Origin: GCA-003244245 sp964250265
Lineage (GTDB): Bacteria > Actinomycetota > Actinomycetes > Mycobacteriales > Pseudonocardiaceae
Direction: 5' to 3'
NCBI GenBank assembly: GCA_964250265.1
Contig: CAXUFG010000016.1
Span: 1 to 42,101 of the forward strand
DNA length: 42,101 bases
The notes beneath the pieces were generated by a model that did not search any database, had not been told where the DNA came from, and saw only the letters and a list, made by a program, of their open reading frames with translations. Both the position numbers and the translations under genes were made by a program. This document shows, in pieces, positions 16,190-23,864 of the stretch; the first letter of the stretch is position 1, and each line of letters begins with the position of its first letter.

Positions 16190-17024
16190 CTCCTTGAACC
16201 GCACTGGCTCCTTGAACCGCACTGGCTCCTTGAACCGCACTGGCTGCTGGCGGTGGCCAGGACAGGCCTAGATGCTCGCGGAGACCACGTTTGCCCGCCT
16301 CGGTCGTGATCAGAGCGCGCGAGCGGTCGGCGGCGTGGATCCAGCCGGCCGCCATGAGGGTGTCGAGCAACGCATGTCCGAGGCGCCCGGCGACGTGGTG
16401 GCGTTGTTCCGTCCAATCGACACAGCAGTGCACAGTGCTGTCCGCGGGCAACGCCACCCCAAGCTCGCCGAGGGTGCAGCGGCCGGTCTCGGTGAGCTGG
16501 TAGACGATGCCGTCGCGGAGCCCGCCGGCGAGCCGGTCGCGGTCCAGCCGATCGAGGTCGATGCTGCCGTCGTGGCCGGTCAGAGCGCCTTGATTGATCA
16601 ATGCGGCGGTGATCGCGACGCCGAGCCGGCCGGCGATGTGGTTATAGCAGCAGCGGGCCAACCGGATGGCGTGTGCCCTGGTTCCTTCCCGCAGTGAGCG
16701 GATGGGCTGTGTGGGTGAGAGCCGGGCGAGGGTCTCGATGAGCTGGCCAACCTCGTCCCCCGCCAGCCGGTAATAGCGGTACCGCCCGGTACGGAGTACT
16801 TCAAGCAAGCCTGCGGCGCAGAGTTTGTGCAGGTGAGAGCTGGCTGTAGCGGCGCTGACACCCGCCTCTCCGGCCAGCATGCCTGCGGGAAGGGCGCGCC
16901 CGTCGGCGAGCGCGAGGAGGATCTTGCATCGGCTACGGTCAGCCAGCACGGCGCCGATCACCGACAGGTCCGTATCTCCGCCGGCGACCGGGACACCGGG
17001 ATTCGCGTGGTCGCTCAACGTCAT
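16149..17024 (-). CDS. ArsR-family winged-helix regulator with repeat-encoded C-terminal tail
   Basis: The protein has 291 residues from ATG 17024. Residues 20-100 are an ArsR winged helix (VIGAVLADRSRCKILLALAD, GVSAATASSHLHKLCAAGLLEV, RTGRYRYYRLAGDEV). A helical C-terminal half follows, with ARCCYNHIAGRLGVAI and HCCVDWTEQRHHVAGRLGHAL; its Cys and His residues could bind a ligand. The last 25-30 residues are copies of ASAVQG, encoded by an 18-bp tandem repeat, and are unlikely to be part of the fold. The gene runs 41 bases into the 3' end of the convergent PEP-synthase-like gene. Candidate operator TTCGA-n6-TCGAA lies upstream. A -10-like TAGCGT just before the start hints at a leaderless mRNA. 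Confidence 0.88.
   Translation of the reverse strand: MTLSDHANPGVPVAGGDTDLSVIGAVLADRSRCKILLALADGRALPAGMLAGEAGVSAATASSHLHKLCAAGLLEVLRTGRYRYYRLAGDEVGQLIETLARLSPTQPIRSLREGTRAHAIRLARCCYNHIAGRLGVAITAALINQGALTGHDGSIDLDRLDRDRLAGGLRDGIVYQLTETGRCTLGELGVALPADSTVHCCVDWTEQRHHVAGRLGHALLDTLMAAGWIHAADRSRALITTEAGKRGLREHLGLSWPPPAASAVQGASAVQGASAVQGVSAVQSGHSRPAR
16176..16247. repeat. Four-copy 18-bp tandem repeat across two convergent gene ends
   Basis: The unit is TTGAACCGCACTGGCTCC. Copy 1 (16176-16193) carries variants and contains the stop codon of the PEP-synthase-like gene. Copies 2 and 3 (16194-16229) are identical. Copy 4 (16230-16247) ends with one change. On the minus strand it encodes ASAVQG units at the ArsR C-terminus. 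The unit length is a multiple of three, so copy-number change would keep the ArsR frame open. Confidence 0.9.
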
Positions 17025-17048
17025 CCGCCCACGCTAGCCCCCACTCGC

Positions 17049-17064
17049 TTCGACCCATATCGAA
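17049..17064. promoter_or_regulatory. Candidate ArsR operator
   Basis: The inverted repeat TTCGA-n6-TCGAA lies 25-40 bases upstream of the ArsR-family start codon at 17024. Its position fits autoregulation. The arms are only 5 bp, so this is a weak prediction. Confidence 0.4.
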
Positions 17065-17249
17065 ATGTCCGCCCCTCACACGCTCTCAGCTTTCCAAGCT
17101 GATGCTCCGAGGGGTTCCGCTGTTGTCGATCTTCGCAACGAGCGTATCGAGGCGTTGCCGGACAGGAAGTGGTTCGACTGACCCTGAGCGGGCCGTCCCG
17201 AACGACTACTACTTCCGGATGGCGCTGACCAAGCTCACTGCGCCGATCA
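17065..17249. other. Region without recognisable gene
   Basis: This stretch lies between the ArsR operator and the methyltransferase remnant. Short open frames exist on the plus strand (an 81-codon frame starting 17102), but the frames have poor codon use, no ribosome site and no family-like motif. It appears to be decayed or non-coding DNA. Confidence 0.5.
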
Positions 17250-17591
17250 TCACTGCTGCCTCGGAACCGACGTCGGAAGCGGACGGGCTAAACCGCGTAT
17301 CCAATCGGCTAACGGCGTTGCTACCGCCTGCCAGCCCCGCGCGGTGAACCAGGCGGCGGCGTCGTCATGCTGCTCGTTGTAGGTCAGGGTGAAGAACAAG
17401 TCTTGGCCGCTGGTATCGGCTAGCTCTTTGGCGCGGGCGGCCTCGAAAATCGCCGCGTCCAACGGGGTTTGCTCCTGCACACCAACATGACTACCCGTGG
17501 TGGCGAACTTATCGATGCCAACAAAGAGCTGCTCCTGGGCGGTCCTGGGCAAGTAGAGGGAAGTGCAGCTCCATGTCCAAGCTGAGAGCAT
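17250..17591 (-). pseudogene. C-terminal remnant of TIGR00027-type SAM-dependent methyltransferase
   Basis: From about 17558 downwards, the minus strand reads LYLPRTAQEQLFVGIDKFA, then TGSHVGVQEQTPLDAA and DDAAAWFTARGWQAVATPLA. This matches the last third of the actinobacterial leucine-carboxyl-type methyltransferases (usual pattern LMYLP, ITALSAPGS, YLAARGWQ). The whole N-terminal two thirds, including the SAM-binding motif, are absent. Upstream sequence in all frames shows no continuation, so the gene was truncated, not merely frameshifted. About 100 of 270-300 residues remain. Confidence 0.65.
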
Positions 17592-17752
17592 CCTCTGGTC
17601 CCAGGGTCGCCAGCAACATGACAGGAGTGCGCGAGCTGTTCCCTCGGCCGAGGTCGTCCACGCCGTGCCGGCCGCGTCAAGGGCGGCTGACGCCGTCGCT
17701 GACGCAATGCCCTCCGGGCACCCTTGGGCCCATACGCCGGGAGATCACCCTG
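17592..17752. other. Region without recognisable gene
   Basis: No supported coding sequence was found between the methyltransferase remnant and the inverted repeat at the end of the TetR gene. Open frames on both strands here have no motif, no ribosome site and atypical composition. Confidence 0.45.
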
Positions 17753-17818
17753 GTTCCCGAGCTCAACACGAGGGCTGTCCGGTCGACCCGGAACCGCTCA
17801 GCTGTTGAGCTCGGGAAC
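17753..17818. repeat. 16-bp perfect inverted repeat at the 3' end of tetR
   Basis: Arms GTTCCCGAGCTCAACA (17753-17768) and its exact complement (17803-17818) are separated by 34 bases. Inside the loop, TCCGG and CCGGA form a second small stem. The left arm covers the tetR stop codon and the right arm lies in its last codons. It could act as a terminator or be a trace of an inserted element. Confidence 0.7.
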
Positions 17819-18380
17819 GGGAGAGCTGTTCGGTCATCGCGATGAACTGCTCCATGGCTGCTTCGACCCCCTCGCGGTCGCCGGTGGCGAGGAGGTCGAG
17901 CAACAGACCCCGCGCCACCGCGACTCCTAGGCGGGCAGTGGCGTGGGCGGCTGGTAGTGGGATGCCCTGATTGCGGTTCCATTCGGTCAGCGGCGCCAGC
18001 CAGTTCTCGACAATGCCATCCAGCAATGGAGCTGCGCAGGGATCGCCCTGCAGCGCTCGGCCGTACATCTCGAAGAACAGCCGCTCGTAGGGCCACATTG
18101 CCGGGTCCGCCAGCCGCTGCCAGAACCGCCGCGCGATGTCCAGTGGGGAGGCATCAGGATCGCGCTCAAGCTCCGCGAAGGCCTCGCGTTGCCGTTGCTC
18201 CATCGTGCGGACAACCGCGATGAGCAGTCCTTCCTTGGACCCGAAGTGATAGATGAGCATCCGATGACTAGTGCCGAGTGCGGTGGCCAGCTGGCGCAGG
18301 CTGAGGTCGCCGACGCCGTTGGTTGCCAGGTACTCCAGGGTGTCTGCGAGCAGTCGCTGCTTCGGATCGCTCATCGGCAA
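17763..18380 (-). CDS. TetR-family transcriptional regulator
   Basis: The protein has 205 residues. The TetR helix-turn-helix is intact: LLADTLEYLATNGVGDLSLR, then GTSHRMLIYHFGSKEGLL. The C-terminal ligand domain includes FWQRLADPAMWPYERLFFEMY. TTG 18380 is preferred because GGAG lies six bases upstream; ATG 18374, two codons later, is the alternative but is 12 bases from it. It is divergent from the SRPBCC-amidohydrolase-permease genes, with a near-perfect 30-bp palindrome between them, and presumably represses them and itself. The final residues (SGSGSTGQPSC) are encoded inside an inverted repeat and may be an altered tail. Confidence 0.9.
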   Translation of the reverse strand: MPMSDPKQRLLADTLEYLATNGVGDLSLRQLATALGTSHRMLIYHFGSKEGLLIAVVRTMEQRQREAFAELERDPDASPLDIARRFWQRLADPAMWPYERLFFEMYGRALQGDPCAAPLLDGIVENWLAPLTEWNRNQGIPLPAAHATARLGVAVARGLLLDLLATGDREGVEAAMEQFIAMTEQLSRSRAQQLSGSGSTGQPSC

Positions 18381-18412
18381 GCGCTGCTCCAGCTATCCGG
18401 TTGCCCTTGATT

Positions 18413-18442
18413 GAACCAGATGGTACACGTACCAAATGGTTC
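18413..18442. promoter_or_regulatory. TetR operator overlapping the SRPBCC start codon
   Basis: Two 14-bp arms (18413-18426 and 18429-18442) around AC match at 12 of 14 positions. The inner TGGTAC/GTACCA arms and the outer GAACCA/TGGTTC arms are exact. The ATG of the SRPBCC gene (18436) lies inside it. TTGCCC (18401-18406) and TACACG (18424-18429), 17 bases apart, would give a transcript beginning at or near that ATG. Confidence 0.75.
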
Positions 18443-18888
18443 ACAAGCAGCACATCGACATCCAGGTCCACACGCGCGCCGGGGCGAATGATGTGTACGC
18501 CCTCCTGCGTGACGGTGCGAGCTGGCCGAGATGGACGGAGATCGATTCGTTCCAGCGGCAGCCGGCAGGCGCTGAGGGGCTGGAAGAAGTCGGCGCGATC
18601 AGAGTTTTCCGCAAGGGGAGGGTCACGGGCCGGGACCAGGTCGCTGAGCTGATTCCCGACCGCCGGTTCAGTTACCTGCATCTGTCCGGGCTCCCGGTGC
18701 GGGATTACCGGGGAGATGTCGATCTTGAACCGGCGGCGGACGGAACGAGGATCCGCTGGCGGATCTCGTTCAGACCGAAGGTGCCCGGCACCGGTCGGCT
18801 GTTGCGGTGGGGGATCGAACGATTCGCCAAGCAATGCGCGCGAGGCCTGGCAGCTCACGCCCAATCCGCGGCCGTCCGTGAGCGCTGA
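18436..18888 (+). CDS. SRPBCC-family protein (polyketide cyclase/dehydrase-like)
   Basis: The protein has 150 residues and an SRPBCC fold: the opening strand HIDIQVHTRAGANDVYALLR is followed by GASWPRWTEIDSF, then GAIRVFRKGRVTGRDQVAEL, a central RFSYLHLSGLPVRDYRGDVD, and a long C-terminal helix. Such proteins bind hydrophobic ligands in a deep pocket; no catalytic residues can be assigned. The start ATG 18436 lies inside the TetR operator and has no ribosome site, so a leaderless mRNA is likely. Its stop lies 11 bases into the next gene, so it is translationally coupled to the amidohydrolase. Confidence 0.85.
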   Translation: MVHKQHIDIQVHTRAGANDVYALLRDGASWPRWTEIDSFQRQPAGAEGLEEVGAIRVFRKGRVTGRDQVAELIPDRRFSYLHLSGLPVRDYRGDVDLEPAADGTRIRWRISFRPKVPGTGRLLRWGIERFAKQCARGLAAHAQSAAVRER

Positions 18889-20023
18889 CGCGCTGCGCGT
18901 CGCCATCGACGCCCTCCGTTTGGTCGACCATCACGTTCACGGCGCGATGAAGGAGGATGTCGAGGACGCTGCGTTTGAGGCGGGTTTCAGCGAGTCGCTG
19001 TGGCCCGCACCTGTTGGCACGACGCATCTCGACTCGCAGGTGGGTTTCGCGGTTCGCCGTTGGTGCGCCCCGGTACTCGACCTGCCTCCCCATGCGGACG
19101 GCGCGGCATACCTCGCCCGCCGCCGGGAGCTCGGCGCGCGGGAGGTGACGCGCCGGCTTCTCACCGCGAGCGGCGTCGGATGGTTCCTTGTCGAGACCGG
19201 CTATGGTGCTGACCGGACCCTGGAACCCGCAGAAATGGCGAGGGCCTCAGGTGCGGGCGCCTCCGAGATCGTGCGCCTGGAATCGGTCGCCGAGCAGGTG
19301 GCGGCTAGCGGTGTGACCGCGGCCGATTTCGCGGACCGGTTCGCCTCGACGCTTGAGGAACGGGGTCGGCGCGCGGTGGGGCTCAAGTCCGTCATCGCTT
19401 ACCGGTACGGCCTTGACTTTGATCCCGAACCTCCTGGCGCAGACGACGTGCGCCGCGCCGCGGGACGGTGGCTGCGCCAGCGAGCGACCGGAGAGTTACG
19501 CCTCACCGATCCGGTCCTGCTTCGCCACCTGCTGTGGGCCGGTGCCGAGCATCGCCTGCCGATGCAGTTCCACGTCGGGTACGGAGATCCCGACCTGACT
19601 CTGCACCGCTGCAATCCCTCGTTGATGACCGGCTTCCTGCGGCTGATACACCATCGCCAGGTGCCGGTGATGCTGCTGCACTGCTACCCCTATCACCGCA
19701 CCGCAGGTTATCTGGCGCAGGTGTTCCCGCACGTATATCTCGACGTCGGGTTGGCCGTGAACTACACCGGTGCGCGCTCCCGTGCAGTTGTCGCGGAATC
19801 CCTGGAATTGGCTCCGTTCGGCAAGCTTTTGTTCTCCTCCGATGCGTGGGGGCCTGCCGAACTGCATCATCTCGGTGCCGTGTTGTGGCGCCGCGCGATG
19901 GCCGACGTGCTCGGTGAGTGGGTGGAGTCGGGGGAGTGGTCGGCTGCCGACGCCGTGCGCGTCGCTCAGTTGGTGGGCGCGGACAACGCGAAGCGGGTCT
20001 ACCGGCTGGCAGATGTGGAATGA
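18878..20023 (+). CDS. Amidohydrolase-family protein, FluG N-terminal-domain-like
   Basis: The protein has 381 residues from GTG 18878, which overlaps the SRPBCC gene by 11 bases; a frame open further upstream is only antisense-like sequence. It has the metal-dependent TIM-barrel pattern: DHHVHG near the N-terminus, K in GLKSVIAYR, H in MQFHVGYGD, H in MLLHCYPYHR and D in LLFSSDAWGP. This layout fits the amidohydrolase domain found alone or fused to glutamine-synthetase-like domains (FluG type). In actinobacteria such enzymes sit in amine or gamma-glutamyl compound pathways. Here an APC permease follows after 42 bases, which supports uptake and hydrolysis of an amino-acid-like compound. The substrate is inferred only. 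Confidence 0.85.
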   Translation: MSADALRVAIDALRLVDHHVHGAMKEDVEDAAFEAGFSESLWPAPVGTTHLDSQVGFAVRRWCAPVLDLPPHADGAAYLARRRELGAREVTRRLLTASGVGWFLVETGYGADRTLEPAEMARASGAGASEIVRLESVAEQVAASGVTAADFADRFASTLEERGRRAVGLKSVIAYRYGLDFDPEPPGADDVRRAAGRWLRQRATGELRLTDPVLLRHLLWAGAEHRLPMQFHVGYGDPDLTLHRCNPSLMTGFLRLIHHRQVPVMLLHCYPYHRTAGYLAQVFPHVYLDVGLAVNYTGARSRAVVAESLELAPFGKLLFSSDAWGPAELHHLGAVLWRRAMADVLGEWVESGEWSAADAVRVAQLVGADNAKRVYRLADVE

Positions 20024-20065
20024 CAGGCTGATGGCGGACGGTGCTCACCAGTGGAAGGCGGCCTG

Positions 20066-21583
20066 ATGTCCAGCACATCCAAGGGCTGGCCGGAACCGAA
20101 CAGCGCGCAACTTCGCCGGGAGCTGAGTGTGTGGGAGGCCATTGGCATCTCGCTGGCGTTGATGGCGCCCTCGATGGCGGCCAATATCAACCCACAGGGC
20201 ACTTCCGGCGCGGTGGGGAGAGCCGTGCCACTGGCGTTCGCCCTGGCGACGGTCGGAGTGCTGCTCGTGGGATACACGTTCGTCCGGCTGTGTCAGCGGT
20301 TCCACCACGCCGGCAGCGTCTACGGCTTCGTGGGCGCCACCCTGGGTGCTCGTGCAGGCGTCGTCGCCGGATGGGCTCTTCTGGGCACCTACACGCTTTA
20401 CGGGGTGGTCACCTCGACGGCGGCGGGCATTTTCGGCGCGACCTTCCTGGACAGCCTGGGGATATGGACGCACCAGCCGTTGTGGTCGGGGTTCCTGATC
20501 GGCGCCATCGCGCTACTCGGGGTGTTCTCCCTGGCCGCCGCATCCGTTCGTGGCGCGACCAGGATCCTGCTGTCGATCGAGGGCGCGACCGTCGTGTTGA
20601 TTCTGCTGGTGTCCGTGGTGATACTCATCCGGCTCGCGACGGGCACCGCGCCACAGGGCCACAAGATTGACCTCTCGGTATTCACTGTCCCGCCCGGCAT
20701 CGGTGTCTCTGCGGTATTCCTCGGTGTCGTATTCGGCTTCCTGTCCTTCGCTGGTTTCGAGGCTGCGGCGACGCTGGGTGAGGAGGCGCGAAAGCCTCGT
20801 CGGGACATTCCCAGAGCGATCCTCGGGACCGTGATCTTCGGCGGTCTGTACTTTGTGTTCGTCACCGCGGTCGAGATGATGGGGTTCGGTGCCGACGACA
20901 AGGGCGTCGCGGCATTTTCCAACTCGGGATCGTTACTTGGCGATTTGGGCGCGCAATACTTGGCGAGCTGGGTCGGCGAGGTCATCACGATCGGTGCAGC
21001 GATCAGCGCCTTCGGCTGCGCGCTTGCCTGTGCGGTCGGCGCCGCGAGGCTGTTGTTCGCGCTTTCCCGGGATGGCGTCGGGCTGGCTGCATTCGCCACC
21101 GTCTCGCCGGCGCGAGGGACACCGGTCCGGGCGACCGCGGCAGTCGTCATCGGCATGTATGCGGTCAACGCCGCCACCTGGTTCGTACTGCACGGAAAGC
21201 CGTTCGACTTGTTTCTGGCGTCCGGAACCATCGGCACCCTGATCCTGCTGGCGGCCTACGCACTGGCCACGATCGGCGCGGCGAGGCTGCTGTTCTTCTC
21301 CGACCGCCGTGAAGTTGCCGTTTGGGAGATCGTCATCCCGGTGCTGGCGCTGCTGCTGATCGGCTACACACTGTTCCGCAACACCTGGCCGTACCCGACC
21401 GGTGCCGCCAGCGCTTACCCAGCAGCGTCCGCGCTGTGGCTGCTGGTCGGCCTGGCCTGGGTGCTCGCGCGCCCCGCAGCGGCCCGCAAGGCAGGTCGCC
21501 TTCTCATCGCCGATGAAGGCCTGAAAGCGACGGTGTCTGCCGAGGCGGTCACGTTGCGAGCGGATCGGCGACGTGGCCGATAA
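20066..21583 (+). CDS. APC-superfamily amino acid/amine permease
   Basis: The protein has 505 residues with about 12 hydrophobic segments. The APC signature is near the N-terminus: ELSVWEAIGISLALMAPSMA followed by a Gly-rich stretch. A later FGFLSFAGFEAAATLGEEAR segment is the consensus region of transmembrane helix 6 and the loop after it. ATG 20066 is chosen because GGAAGG (20053-20058) lies seven bases upstream. The C-terminus ends with a basic cytoplasmic tail. It follows the amidohydrolase gene in the same direction, so it likely imports its substrate or a related amine. Its last 35 bases overlap the convergent serpin gene. Confidence 0.92.
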   Translation: MSSTSKGWPEPNSAQLRRELSVWEAIGISLALMAPSMAANINPQGTSGAVGRAVPLAFALATVGVLLVGYTFVRLCQRFHHAGSVYGFVGATLGARAGVVAGWALLGTYTLYGVVTSTAAGIFGATFLDSLGIWTHQPLWSGFLIGAIALLGVFSLAAASVRGATRILLSIEGATVVLILLVSVVILIRLATGTAPQGHKIDLSVFTVPPGIGVSAVFLGVVFGFLSFAGFEAAATLGEEARKPRRDIPRAILGTVIFGGLYFVFVTAVEMMGFGADDKGVAAFSNSGSLLGDLGAQYLASWVGEVITIGAAISAFGCALACAVGAARLLFALSRDGVGLAAFATVSPARGTPVRATAAVVIGMYAVNAATWFVLHGKPFDLFLASGTIGTLILLAAYALATIGAARLLFFSDRREVAVWEIVIPVLALLLIGYTLFRNTWPYPTGAASAYPAASALWLLVGLAWVLARPAAARKAGRLLIADEGLKATVSAEAVTLRADRRRGR

Positions 21584-22820
21584 ACAGCGGTGCCCCGGTC
21601 GGCCGGTGCACGATCGCGAAGGCGAACGGCCGGTCGGCGCGGACCACGATCGGCGGCGCTACTGGCGCGGACGTGATGAAGGCCAGGCCGGTGACGGCGG
21701 CTGCCTCGGTGCCCCACTCGTCCACCGTGATATTCGCTCGGTGCACCGCCTGAGCGAGCGTGAGCTGCTCCGGTGACATGCCCGAAAAGTCGTCCCGGGC
21801 GGTCAGACCAAGGTTGCGAAGCGCGGGCAGCAGGTCGAGATCGGTGGCGAAGTCCCACCGCGGCATGGACAGGTCCACCCGCTCGCTCCGCAGCTCGGCC
21901 TGGACCCGGGACAGTGTCCCGGGTGACAACAACTCGGCTGGTGCGTGCGCTCCCTGTGGCACGATCACCTGCATGGCCAGCTGACTCCCAGCGTAGGGCA
22001 GCTCAACCGCCTGCCAGCCCTGGTCGCTGGCATAGCGCAGGGAGCCCTTCTGGTGCATCATGGGCACCGTCGCCGTCGTGCCGTCGGCCCGGGTGAACGG
22101 GGCGTTGGTCGTCGGCATGCCGAACGGGAACTGCCAGTCGGCTTTGAGATAGACGGCGTTGGCTAGCACCAGCCGGGTGAGCGGATCCAGGTAGTCGAAC
22201 AACTTGGTGATCCGCTCCGCCGTCTGGGTGCGTACCCAGGTGTTGATCTGGTCGGCGGCCTGGCCTGAGGGGAAGTCGACGAGTCGGGCGCCTGCGCCAT
22301 ACTGCGCAGCCAAGGTCCGCAGGAAGCCGTCCTTGACCGGCATACCGTTCTGGACGAACAACCCGTTGGCGATGGCGACCACCGGGGGAGCGGGTGGTTG
22401 CCCTGGTGCCCTGGTCGCGCGGGTGGACTGTCGAGGTGGTAGCTCGCCGACCGTGCCGATCTGCCGGTCGAGGTCGTTGAACGCCGCGTGCGGACCGGAT
22501 ACCGGGAATCCGAAGACCTGATCGAGTTGGCTCGCCGTCAGCCCGCCCGCACCGGCGCGGGCCATGCCGAATGCGTAGCCGATGCTCAGCGGTGAGATAA
22601 CAGTGTTCTTGGTGGGATCCGCCGTCACCGTGTAAAGATCGTGACCGAACCTCGTTAGCCCGGTCACCGTCTGTTCGATCGGAGCGTCTCGCGGCAGCTC
22701 CCGGGACACCCCCTTCGCCATGAGCACCCCGGCACCTCCCATTCCACAAGAGACAAGCAGCAGGACGGCGGCCAGAACCGACGGCAGCGCAGTGTGCCGA
22801 GCTCTCTGGCAGATGATCAC
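21549..22820 (-). CDS. Serpin-family protease inhibitor, predicted lipoprotein
   Basis: The protein has 423 residues from GTG 22820 (GAGGG about five bases upstream). A hydrophobic leader ends in the lipobox LVSC with Cys25, so it should be lipid-anchored outside the cell membrane. Serpin features are clear: NTVISPLSIGYAFGMA (about 71-86), LANAVYLKADWQFPF, the breach/shutter segments, ITVDEWGTEAAAVTG as reactive-loop hinge, and the closing DRPFAFAIVHRPTGAPLFIG. Small residues in the hinge (TEAAAV) are typical of inhibitory serpins. By alignment to the hinge, the scissile bond would fall around I-T-S-A; that is inference. A proline-rich insert (about 133-142) is unusual. Serpins are uncommon in bacteria. 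Confidence 0.92.
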   Translation of the reverse strand: MIICQRARHTALPSVLAAVLLLVSCGMGGAGVLMAKGVSRELPRDAPIEQTVTGLTRFGHDLYTVTADPTKNTVISPLSIGYAFGMARAGAGGLTASQLDQVFGFPVSGPHAAFNDLDRQIGTVGELPPRQSTRATRAPGQPPAPPVVAIANGLFVQNGMPVKDGFLRTLAAQYGAGARLVDFPSGQAADQINTWVRTQTAERITKLFDYLDPLTRLVLANAVYLKADWQFPFGMPTTNAPFTRADGTTATVPMMHQKGSLRYASDQGWQAVELPYAGSQLAMQVIVPQGAHAPAELLSPGTLSRVQAELRSERVDLSMPRWDFATDLDLLPALRNLGLTARDDFSGMSPEQLTLAQAVHRANITVDEWGTEAAAVTGLAFITSAPVAPPIVVRADRPFAFAIVHRPTGAPLFIGHVADPLAT

Positions 22821-22913
22821 GATGCCCTCAGCGGCCGACCCGAAGATTGCGGCAAATCGTACAAAAGGTAGTTGCAGTGTACGCCCGCGACCGAGCAGCC
22901 GATGAGTGCCCTT

Positions 22914-23864
22914 TCAGCCTGGTCGCACCGTCCGCGCAAGCAGAGCTCGGCTCAAGCCGGGCAGAGCGACGGCGAGCCGGCGGTAGCGCGGCACGGTCAC
23001 GCGGCGGGCCAACACGTGATAGCCAGCCGCCTCGATCTCGTCCAGGATGCCGCCGTAGAGGCGGAACGCGGTGGCCACGCAGGCCCGGGATACCGGGGCG
23101 AGCATCGGGATCCCCGGCGCTGCCCGACGATAGATCGCCCGAGTGCGGGCCACCAGGTAGGCCAGCGCGCGGCGCACCCGGAGATCGGGCGCTCCGGTGT
23201 TGCGGCACCAGGTGAGCAGCTCCCGGTCCACCCCGAATGAAGCCAGCTCATCGGCAGGCAGGTAAACCCGTCCGCGGTCGAGATCCTCGCCGACGTCGCG
23301 GAGGAAGTTGGTGATCTGAAACGCGATGCCAAGCGCGGCGGCATGCGGCTCAGCCCGCTCCCGGGGGACCACGGTGCCCAGAATCGGCAGCACCTGCAAC
23401 CCGATCACCGCCGCCGAGCCGTAGACGTAGCGGGCCAGCTCGTCGAAGGTCCGGTAGCCGGCCACGCCGCCCTGTTCCACCGGCCGATCCATCTGCATGG
23501 ACACCATGAAATCTGTGAAGTGCTGCGGATCGATCCGGTAGCGAACTGCGGTGTGCACAGGTGCTGCAAGCACTGGGTGGTCCGAACTACCCGCCGCCAG
23601 CCCGTTGCGAAGCTGGCCCGCCAGCGCCTCCAACTCCGCGACCCGCTGCGGCCAAGGCCGGGTGTCGGAGAGGTCGTCGACGATCTCGTCGGCGTAGCGC
23701 GCCAGCCCGTAGAGGGCATGGATCGCTGGCCGTTGCGCCGGTGTCAACAGCCGGGTAGCCAAGAAGTAGGTGCGGCCGTGCGCAGCGTTGAGCTCTCGGC
23801 ATCGCGTGTAAGAGGCCCGCAGCGCGGGCTCGGTGATGCCTGCGGCATCGAGCTCACGACTCAT
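22914..23864 (-). CDS. crtB: Phytoene/squalene synthase family enzyme (phytoene synthase)
   Basis: The enzyme condenses two geranylgeranyl diphosphates to phytoene, the first committed step of C40 carotenoids. It has 316 residues from ATG 23864. Both Asp-rich motifs are present: YADEIVDD (about 72-79) and FLRDVGEDLDRGRVYLPADE. RTYFLATRLLTPAQR and YVYGSAAVIG are also conserved. Its ATG overlaps the stop of the upstream membrane-protein gene in an ATGA, so it is the last gene of the carotenoid operon. Given the neighbouring crtI and crtE, phytoene synthase is favoured over squalene synthase. Confidence 0.93.
   Translation of the reverse strand: MSRELDAAGITEPALRASYTRCRELNAAHGRTYFLATRLLTPAQRPAIHALYGLARYADEIVDDLSDTRPWPQRVAELEALAGQLRNGLAAGSSDHPVLAAPVHTAVRYRIDPQHFTDFMVSMQMDRPVEQGGVAGYRTFDELARYVYGSAAVIGLQVLPILGTVVPRERAEPHAAALGIAFQITNFLRDVGEDLDRGRVYLPADELASFGVDRELLTWCRNTGAPDLRVRRALAYLVARTRAIYRRAAPGIPMLAPVSRACVATAFRLYGGILDEIEAAGYHVLARRVTVPRYRRLAVALPGLSRALLARTVRPG

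Noticed and set aside
16176..16247. CRISPR-like repeat array
   Set aside because: Copies are directly abutting without spacers and the unit is a coding-frame multiple; it is a simple tandem repeat.
17102..17347. 81-codon plus-strand gene
   Set aside because: No ribosome site or motif, and it overlaps the methyltransferase remnant; composition is unlike real genes here.
18716..18877. Longer amidohydrolase N-terminus within the SRPBCC gene
   Set aside because: The added residues are an out-of-frame reading of the SRPBCC coding sequence; GTG 18878 gives the family-like start.
22859..22884. CGTACA...TGTACG inverted repeat between serpin and crtB as an operator
   Set aside because: Arms of only 6 bp with a 14-bp spacer and no promoter elements aligned to it; too weak to list.
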